Source: Bacteroidales bacterium (GTDB taxonomy: Bacteria > Bacteroidota > Bacteroidia > Bacteroidales > UBA932). Taken from it: a DNA stretch of 5,810 nucleotides. Below are positions 1-4,893 of this stretch, in pieces. A model generated the notes under the pieces. It was not told the DNA's origin. It did no database searches and saw only the letters and a program-made list of their open reading frames with translations. The position numbers and the translations under genes were made by a program. The stretch's first letter is position 1. Every line of letters begins with the position of its first letter. The stretch is taken from positions 1 to 5,810 of the forward strand of contig JAFNUQ010000040.1 in the NCBI GenBank assembly GCA_017383945.1. Direction: 5' to 3'.

Positions 1-45
1 AGTAAATGGATCAAAAGAACCCGGAAAAAGTGCGATTCGCTTCAT
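1..45 (-). CDS. coaD: Phosphopantetheine adenylyltransferase, N-terminal 15 codons only (runs off the left edge)
   Basis: Reading the minus strand from the ATG at 45-43 gives MKRIALFPGSFDPFT with no stop before the edge. This is the characteristic start of CoaD: a first beta strand followed by the GxFDPxTxGH nucleotide-binding signature, of which GSFDPFT is visible; the xGH half lies outside. CoaD transfers an adenylyl group from ATP to 4'-phosphopantetheine, giving dephospho-CoA, the penultimate step of coenzyme A synthesis in the cytoplasm. The start is secure because family members begin only a few residues before this beta strand. It is divergent from ung with a 37-bp gap. Other nucleotidyltransferases of the same superfamily share a similar GxFDPxH motif, but the I-A-L-F-P-G-S-F-D-P-F-T string fits CoaD best. 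The identification rests on 15 residues, so it is good but not final. Confidence 0.85.
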   Translation of the reverse strand, partial: MKRIALFPGSFDPFT

Positions 46-50
46 AGATA

Positions 51-58
51 CAAAGTTA
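51..58 (-). promoter_or_regulatory. Candidate -7 box (TAACTTTG) for coaD
   Basis: The minus strand reads TAACTTTG, a full match to the Bacteroidota primary-sigma -7 consensus TAnnTTTG. It ends five bases before the coaD ATG. No TTTG or TTG is visible at the expected -33 spacing upstream. If the box is used, transcription would start at or within a base or two of the ATG, giving a leaderless or nearly leaderless mRNA. The motif match is seen; its use is inferred. Confidence 0.4.
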
Positions 59-70
59 AGATTTTATTTA

Positions 71-78
71 TATATTTG
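71..78 (+). promoter_or_regulatory. Candidate -7 box (TATATTTG) for ung
   Basis: TATATTTG matches the Bacteroidota -7 consensus TAnnTTTG and ends four bases before the ung ATG at 83. A -33 TTTG is not visible at the usual spacing. As on the opposite strand, use of this box would give a nearly leaderless transcript. The region is AT-rich, so a chance match is possible. There is no Shine-Dalgarno sequence before the ung start. Confidence 0.4.
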
Positions 79-82
79 GGTT

Positions 83-751
83 ATGACTGTAAAAATAGAG
101 AAGACTTGGGGCGAAGCCCTACAGCACGAGTTCAACAAGAGCTATTTCCAGGATCTGGCCGCCTTTCTACATCAAGAGAAGAGAGAAGGCAAGATTATTT
201 ACCCTGCCGGGAAAGATATTTTCAAGGCATTTGAGCTATGCCCTATTGAAGATGTCAAGGTGGTCATACTTGGCCAAGATCCATATCACGGACCTGGGCA
301 GGCTATGGGTCTCTCTTTTTCCGTTCCGGATAATATACCCGCGCCACCATCCCTGAAAAACATATTCAAGGAGATTGAGAGCGACCTCGGCATCAAGATG
401 TCAGGAAGGCCCAACCTCGAAGCCTGGGCCAGACAGGGCGTACTCCTACTCAACGCGGTACTTACAGTCAGACAAGCAGAGCCCACTTCGCATAGCAAGA
501 TAGGCTGGCAGACCTTTACAGATGAGGTAATCAGGGTTTTGAATCAGCGCAGCAAGCCAGTCATCTTCCTACTGTGGGGCAATTATGCCCGAGGCAAAGC
601 CGAACTCATTGACAGAAGCAGGCACTACGTGCTGGAAGCGGCGCACCCTTCGCCTCTGGCTAGAGGAGCATTCTTCGGATGCAGGCATTTCTCCAAGGCA
701 AATGCTATTTTAAGACAGCTTGGAGCACAGGAAATCGATTGGCAGCTCTAG
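83..751 (+). CDS. ung: Uracil-DNA glycosylase, family 1
   Basis: The 222-residue protein has the usual family-1 UDG length and all signature motifs. Ung removes uracil from DNA (from cytosine deamination or dUTP incorporation), starting base-excision repair in the cytoplasm. The water-activating loop GQDPYHGPGQA is at residues 64-74, with catalytic D66 and Y68, the residue that blocks thymine. F79 should stack on the uracil. PPSLKNIF (88-95) is the Pro-rich loop, LLLN (121-124) carries the uracil-reading Asn124, and HPSPL (188-192) carries catalytic His188 and the base-flipping Leu192. The family N-terminus (W-x-x-x-L-x-x-E-F) starts near residue 9, which supports the ATG at 83. The loop after HPSPL appears one residue shorter than in E. 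coli Ung, as remembered. The gene is divergent from coaD and its stop codon overlaps that of convergent lnt. Identification is secure. Confidence 0.97.
   Translation: MTVKIEKTWGEALQHEFNKSYFQDLAAFLHQEKREGKIIYPAGKDIFKAFELCPIEDVKVVILGQDPYHGPGQAMGLSFSVPDNIPAPPSLKNIFKEIESDLGIKMSGRPNLEAWARQGVLLLNAVLTVRQAEPTSHSKIGWQTFTDEVIRVLNQRSKPVIFLLWGNYARGKAELIDRSRHYVLEAAHPSPLARGAFFGCRHFSKANAILRQLGAQEIDWQL
748..751. other. CTAG palindrome shared by two convergent TAG stop codons
   Basis: The plus-strand TAG at 749-751 ends ung and the minus-strand TAG at 750-748 ends lnt. Because CTAG is its own reverse complement, the two coding regions overlap by exactly four bases and there is no intergenic space. No stem-loop with a T-run is visible next to this point on either strand, so any transcription stop must lie inside the opposing gene or depend on Rho or polymerase collision. 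Confidence 0.95.
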
Positions 752-2367
752 GATCTTCTGGATTTCAAAGCCATCATCAGACAAAGCGCCGCAAGAAGCA
801 ATGCGACTAGAGTTGATACTCTACCCACAATGTCACCATTCTCAGCAAAGAACGTCTTCTGCTGATTGAGGTTTATACTGCCTCTCAGGCTGGTGCGCAC
901 CCACCAGTCAGTTGCAGAGACAATCTCGCCTTTCTGGTTGATGAAACAGGATATGCCGGTGTTTCCACAACGGGCGATATCACGACGCAGCTCTATTGCT
1001 CTGAGACAAGAATAACTGAGGTGCTGCCTATAGCCTGGAGTATCCCCCCACCACGCATCGTTTGTTATCACCACTAGAGCTTGTGCTCCTTTCTTCACAT
1101 ACTCAGCACAGTGCTCACCAAATACAGACTCATAACACACAGCTGCACCAATCGGCACATTATCATAATGCAGAAGTGAAACTTCCTCCTGACCTTCGCA
1201 TCTTCCCATCAGACCGGCATAACCCAATTTCTCAGATAGCCAGTTATCAAGCGGAACAAATATGCGAGGGAATGGAGTAAGTTCTGTTCCTACAACAAGC
1301 TTGCTTTTATGGTAAAGCTCCGCATCTCCCTCCGGGCCTATAATCATTGCGCTATTGTGAGATGTCACATATCTGTTTCCTATCTGCCTGGCGAGCAGAG
1401 AAGGAGCAGAACGCTGGTCATAATACTTATATGTACTTGCACCCAGGAGCATCTCTGAGCCTGGATGAGCCCTCAAGAAGCGACGGATACTATGCACGGT
1501 CGGAGAAGCATCAATATCGTTGAGCACGATATCACCCGTAAAGGTCTCTGGTGCAAGGAGGAGCACATTGCTGGTGCTATCTTTCTGCAATTCAGCATCA
1601 TATAGCGACAGCAGCACAGCAGTCTGCTCGGATTGGCGAAGCGACTGAAATTTCTCGTATGGGTCAAAATTGGGCTGTGCTATTATTACATCAACACGCC
1701 CTTCGCTCTGGCACTCATATCTATTGAGGATGCGGCACGAGCAGATTGGAGGCACCGACAGAACAAGCACAATCGCCAGAACGAAGCTCCAGCGCGCAAC
1801 CATTGTCCAGCGCACCCACGATTTCTTAGAGAAAACGTTTATAGCAGCAAACAGACTCAGGTTGCTCAGCCAGATCCAAAGACTGCCGCCGAGCGTTCCG
1901 GTATATTCATACCACTGGATTAGAGATGTAGACTGAGCAAATGCGTGGCCAAGTGTAAGCCAAGGCCATGAAATCTCAGCAGCAAAGTATTGACGCTCAA
2001 AGGCTAACCACAGTGCTGCCAGGAATATATATGCAGAAATGCCTGAAAGATATCGCTTAGCATGACGGAACAGCGACCAGACAAGACACATCTGCAATGC
2101 ATTTGCAACGATAGCAAATACAGCTCCTCCAACTGTAGCAAGTGCCACCCAGAAGGTAGTGACAGCATTCCACACAAGGAAGGTTGCAAAAGAGTATAAC
2201 CAGAACTTCTTTATGCCATTTCTGTCAGCTATTTGATCTGCAAGCAAAAGCGGAATAAATCCGACTAAAGCAAAGAATCCAAGCCCCTTTGCCAGCCAAG
2301 GAAGGCTGAGGAGCACTGCAGACAGAAGGCAAAGAAGGATAATGCTTAGTCTAGAATTCTTCTTCAT
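748..2367 (-). CDS. lnt: Apolipoprotein N-acyltransferase (Lnt)
   Basis: Lnt adds the third acyl chain, from a phospholipid, to the N-terminal diacylglyceryl-cysteine of lipoproteins at the inner membrane. From the ATG at 2367-2365 the protein has 539 residues, close to the usual 510-540. Several hydrophobic segments fill residues 7-205 and one more lies at about 517-534, flanking a periplasmic nitrilase-fold domain (about 225-500). The Glu-Lys-Cys triad is visible: E274 in LLAPETF, K354 in LYHKSKLV, C411 in AAVCYESVFGE. The supporting E362, eight residues after the lysine, is also present, as is TNDAWWGD (435-442). A longer reading frame from 2415 exists, but its extra 16 residues are polar and lie inside the rluD coding region; the chosen start gives a standard Lys-then-hydrophobic N-terminus. 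It overlaps the end of rluD by 17 bp, suggesting coupled expression, and is the last gene of the operon. Confidence 0.95.
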   Translation of the reverse strand: MKKNSRLSIILLCLLSAVLLSLPWLAKGLGFFALVGFIPLLLADQIADRNGIKKFWLYSFATFLVWNAVTTFWVALATVGGAVFAIVANALQMCLVWSLFRHAKRYLSGISAYIFLAALWLAFERQYFAAEISWPWLTLGHAFAQSTSLIQWYEYTGTLGGSLWIWLSNLSLFAAINVFSKKSWVRWTMVARWSFVLAIVLVLSVPPICSCRILNRYECQSEGRVDVIIAQPNFDPYEKFQSLRQSEQTAVLLSLYDAELQKDSTSNVLLLAPETFTGDIVLNDIDASPTVHSIRRFLRAHPGSEMLLGASTYKYYDQRSAPSLLARQIGNRYVTSHNSAMIIGPEGDAELYHKSKLVVGTELTPFPRIFVPLDNWLSEKLGYAGLMGRCEGQEEVSLLHYDNVPIGAAVCYESVFGEHCAEYVKKGAQALVVITNDAWWGDTPGYRQHLSYSCLRAIELRRDIARCGNTGISCFINQKGEIVSATDWWVRTSLRGSINLNQQKTFFAENGDIVGRVSTLVALLLAALCLMMALKSRRS

Positions 2368-3376
2368 CTTGAGGCATCTGTGTGGCATATCTGCGCCACT
2401 TATCCAACAAAGCAATCATATCAGAAGGAAGTTCAGAGTCCAGTTGAACCCACTCTTTGGTCTTCGGATGCTCAAAGCCAAGAGTCTTGGCGTGAAGAGC
2501 CTGTCTAGGGCAAAGTTCAAAACAGTTTGCAATAAACTGCTTATACTTAGAATATATAGTTCCCTTGCGGATCTCATTTCCACCATATCTGTCATCATTG
2601 AAGATAGGATGTCCTATGCTTGCCATATGCACTCGGATCTGATGAGTTCTACCAGTTTCAAGACGACATTGTACAAGGGTTACATAGCCAAATCGTTCGA
2701 TTACTTTATAGTGAGTTACAGACCATTTGCCCATATCCTCCTCATCATAAAGTCTGAACTTGAGCCTGTCTGTTACATCTCTACCGATATATCCTTCGAT
2801 TGTACCTTCGTCTTCCTTGAGATCTCCCCAGACGATAGCAACATAGCATCTCTCAATGCTATGGTCAAAAAACTGCTTTGCCAGGTTGACCTGGGCAGCT
2901 TCATTTTTAGACACTGCCAGAAGTCCGCTGGTATCCTTATCTATGCGATGAACCAGGATTCCCATCCTTTCATCTTCTGCTTCCGGGCCTTGGCTGATAC
3001 CCAAGTGATGAGAGAGAGCGTTGATGAGTGTTCCTTCAAAATGGCCGTGACCAGGATGAACTACCATACCTGGTTCTTTATTTACTACCAGGACATCATC
3101 GTCCTCATATACTATCTCAAGAGGAATATCTTGTGGAAGAATCTCCAAACCTCTTCTGCGATAAGGCATTACAAACCTGATCACATCACCGGGACGGACG
3201 ACATAGTTGGCCTTGACAACTTCCTCCCCTACTCTCACATAACCCTCTTTGAGCGCCTGCTGCACACGGCTACGGGAAGTATCCTCAAGATGCGTAGACA
3301 TATATTTGTCAATACGCATCGCACTCTGAACTTTATCAACTTCCAGACGTAAGTGTTCAAACATCTCTTCTGCCAT
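2351..3376 (-). CDS. RluA/RluD-family 23S rRNA pseudouridine synthase with S4 domain
   Basis: This 341-residue protein converts specific uridines in RNA to pseudouridine in the cytoplasm; RluD-type members act on helix 69 of 23S rRNA. An S4 RNA-binding domain is at about 18-70 (RIDKYMSTHL, then SRSRVQQALKEGYVRVG). The catalytic domain follows, with HRIDKDTSG at 143-151, in which D146 is the catalytic aspartate, and the late family motif TGRTHQIRVHM at 241-251. The length and the S4 domain favour RluD or RluC over RluA, but the exact target uridine cannot be read from the sequence, so no symbol is given. The ATG at 3376 lies 9 bp after the PASTA gene's stop, and the 3' end overlaps lnt, so it is almost certainly cotranscribed with both. 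A PASTA gene followed by this synthase is, as I recall, a common Bacteroidota arrangement, often with ddl next; here lnt takes that place. Confidence 0.93.
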   Translation of the reverse strand: MAEEMFEHLRLEVDKVQSAMRIDKYMSTHLEDTSRSRVQQALKEGYVRVGEEVVKANYVVRPGDVIRFVMPYRRRGLEILPQDIPLEIVYEDDDVLVVNKEPGMVVHPGHGHFEGTLINALSHHLGISQGPEAEDERMGILVHRIDKDTSGLLAVSKNEAAQVNLAKQFFDHSIERCYVAIVWGDLKEDEGTIEGYIGRDVTDRLKFRLYDEEDMGKWSVTHYKVIERFGYVTLVQCRLETGRTHQIRVHMASIGHPIFNDDRYGGNEIRKGTIYSKYKQFIANCFELCPRQALHAKTLGFEHPKTKEWVQLDSELPSDMIALLDKWRRYATQMPQDEEEF

Positions 3377-3385
3377 AGACTATTA

Positions 3386-4183
3386 TTATATTGCTGGGGT
3401 TTCCTTAGGTAATTTATCTAGATTCTTGCTCAAATATATGCTCACAGCAGAGCCTTTGCGAAGCGCGTCAGATCCAAACTCAGGCTGTTGCGAGAAAACT
3501 ACTGCTTCAAGTGAGTCTGCATAGGTCTTGACAGTTGCGTCAAAATGCATCTTTGCAACATTAAGAGAGTTATCTTGGAGAGTCTCTACCGCCTTCTGGT
3601 ATGATTGTCCCACGAGGTTAGGAATATTTGTGGTCTCTTCTGCTGGATTAAGTCCAAGCACAAGGTTAATGGTAGAACCGCTGGTTACCATATCTCCTGG
3701 TTCTATATCTCTGCCAAAGCGTTGCTGACGCAATACCATATTAGTAGCTATATCGTATACATATGTCAGTTTTCCGAGCACAAGACCATTGCGCTGAAGC
3801 TCAGATTTTGCCTGTCGGAGAGAAAAACCCACCAATGTCGGCATGGCAATTTTCTTAGGCTGGGTAGTATTGGTTGTAAGACGGATCTTACGACCTTCCT
3901 TAACCATAGAACCAGGTTTAGGGGTCTGCATATATATTGCACCCGGTTTAAATCTCTTGACATATACAGAGTCTTCAATCAAAACTCTGACGCCGATAGA
4001 TTCTGCAATTCTTTGAGCCTCAACAAAAGTAAGGTTCTTAAAATCAGGCACCTGGATCTCCTTATTATGTCTAGTGCTCACAGATAAAAGAATACTCACT
4101 GAAGAGACAAGCACAACGACAAAAAGCACAGCAAGAAGCAAATTCTTGACTATCCAGTTTGATAAAATATTTTTAGCACTCAT
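3386..4183 (-). CDS. Membrane-anchored protein with three PASTA domains
   Basis: The 265-residue protein has a short basic N-terminus, one transmembrane segment at about 12-36 (LLLAVLFVVVLVSSVSILLS) and then three PASTA repeats at about 42-106, 111-178 and 185-253. Each begins with a P-(D/T/N)-(F/L) element (VPDFKN, MPTLVG, IPNLVG) and ends in a beta strand after a P-G or similar turn (KPGSMVKEGRKI, EPGDMVTSGSTI, GSDALRKGSAV). The expected topology is cytoplasmic N-terminus and periplasmic repeats. In Gram-positive bacteria PASTA domains bind muropeptides or beta-lactams as parts of Ser/Thr kinases and PBPs; here there is no kinase or transpeptidase domain, so a role in peptidoglycan sensing or division is only inference. 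The ATG at 4183 is 18 bp after the exporter stop and the stop is 9 bp before rluD-like, so it sits mid-operon. Domain identity is secure; function is not. Confidence 0.9.
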   Translation of the reverse strand: MSAKNILSNWIVKNLLLAVLFVVVLVSSVSILLSVSTRHNKEIQVPDFKNLTFVEAQRIAESIGVRVLIEDSVYVKRFKPGAIYMQTPKPGSMVKEGRKIRLTTNTTQPKKIAMPTLVGFSLRQAKSELQRNGLVLGKLTYVYDIATNMVLRQQRFGRDIEPGDMVTSGSTINLVLGLNPAEETTNIPNLVGQSYQKAVETLQDNSLNVAKMHFDATVKTYADSLEAVVFSQQPEFGSDALRKGSAVSIYLSKNLDKLPKETPAI

Positions 4184-4201
4184 ATATCAAATTTTCTTTT
4201 T

Positions 4202-4813
4202 CTACACAATCAGGATATTCAATCCTCTTACAAGCAGCAAAATAGCAAAGATGCATATACCTGCTCCGGCAATCCTGCTCACAATTTGTAGGACCTTAGG
4301 TTTCAGCTTCACAAAGCGAGACAACACAAATACCACAAAAATCCAATACAATGCTTCACCGATAAATACAGCAAGCAGCAATGCCCAAATCGGAGCTTTC
4401 AACATTTCCCCACCCAGGTCAAAGGTCGCAATCAGGCCCAGCATAAATGCCAATGCTGCAGGATTGGACATAGCACTGGTAAACGTCTGCAGACCATGGG
4501 AGGCAATTGACAAACTGGCAGAGGAAGGCTTGACCTCAAAATCAATTTTCTTGATCAGTATCTTAATGCCAATGAAGCCAAGTATGGCCGCCCCGGCAAA
4601 CATTATTAATGCTTGATGCGCATTTATAAAGTCCTCTATCAAGGACAGAGTAAACAAACCGACTGCAGCATAAACAGTATCCGCCAATGCTGAGCCCACT
4701 CCTGCACTCACACCCTCTCGCTTACCAAGCGTGAGAGTTTTCTGAATAATCATCAGCAACACCGGCCCCACCGGAACTGCTGCAATTATACCTATGAGTA
4801 GCGCTTCAAACAT
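4202..4813 (-). CDS. LysE/RhtB-family amino-acid exporter-like membrane protein
   Basis: The 203-residue, very hydrophobic protein has the length and about six transmembrane segments of the LysE/RhtB superfamily (roughly 1-22, 37-58, 66-88, 108-130, 140-162, 175-201). The N-terminal signature is visible: G-x-x-A-A-x-P-V-G-P at about 8-17, then G-K-R-E-G-x-x-x-G-x-G-x-x-x-A-D at 30-45. SNPAALAF (116-123) matches the N-P motif at the fourth helix. Known members export lysine, homoserine, threonine or other small metabolites across the inner membrane; the substrate here cannot be told. The ATG at 4813 is preferred over the adjacent TTG at 4816; an AGGA lies eight bases before the ATG. It is the first gene of the four-gene minus-strand run, with a -7-like box about 18 bp upstream, and is separated from the outer-membrane gene by a terminator. 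Confidence 0.88.
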   Translation of the reverse strand: MFEALLIGIIAAVPVGPVLLMIIQKTLTLGKREGVSAGVGSALADTVYAAVGLFTLSLIEDFINAHQALIMFAGAAILGFIGIKILIKKIDFEVKPSSASLSIASHGLQTFTSAMSNPAALAFMLGLIATFDLGGEMLKAPIWALLLAVFIGEALYWIFVVFVLSRFVKLKPKVLQIVSRIAGAGICIFAILLLVRGLNILIV

Positions 4814-4831
4814 CAAAATAATCCTAACCTA

Positions 4832-4839
4832 CAAAGATA
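4832..4839 (-). promoter_or_regulatory. Candidate -7 box (TATCTTTG) for the exporter-PASTA-rluD-lnt operon
   Basis: The minus strand reads TATCTTTG, a full match to the Bacteroidota TAnnTTTG box, 18 bases before the exporter ATG. The predicted start of transcription would leave a leader of roughly 11-15 bases containing AGGA. No clear -33 TTTG is visible at the normal spacing, where the terminator hairpin sits instead. It is the best promoter candidate for the four-gene run because no other gap in the run exceeds 18 bp. Confidence 0.55.
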
Positions 4840-4840
4840 C

Positions 4841-4875
4841 AAAAAGTCCTGATAATGATGGACACTATCAGGACT
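4841..4875 (-). terminator. Rho-independent terminator of the outer-membrane protein gene
   Basis: AGTCCTGATA (4845-4854) and TATCAGGACT (4866-4875) form a perfect 10-bp stem with an 11-base loop. On the minus strand the stem is followed by TTTT (4844-4841), giving a five-T run with the last stem base. It begins 18 bases after the stop codon at 4894, as expected for the gene coming from the right. The stem has only moderate GC, so efficiency may be partial. On the plus strand it is not followed by a T-run. Confidence 0.85.
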
Positions 4876-4893
4876 CATATCTCTTTGTTTATA

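Noticed and set aside
752..830. A terminator for ung downstream of its stop
   Set aside because: I saw no stem-loop followed by a T-run here, and the DNA is lnt coding sequence.
2342..3352. A long plus-strand open frame (336 codons) opposite the pseudouridine synthase gene
   Set aside because: It lies almost wholly antisense to a gene with full catalytic motifs, has no recognisable domain or start signal, and its composition (many Ile, Leu, Ser, His) is what the reverse complement of coding sequence gives.
4184..4201. A separate promoter for the PASTA gene in the 18-bp gap
   Set aside because: The gap is AT-rich with an ATTTGAT stretch but lacks a TAnnTTTG match and is too short for an independent promoter to be argued.
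4074..4616. A 180-codon plus-strand open frame opposite the exporter gene
   Set aside because: It is antisense to a clear membrane protein, spans two genes' ends, and shows no family resemblance or promoter.
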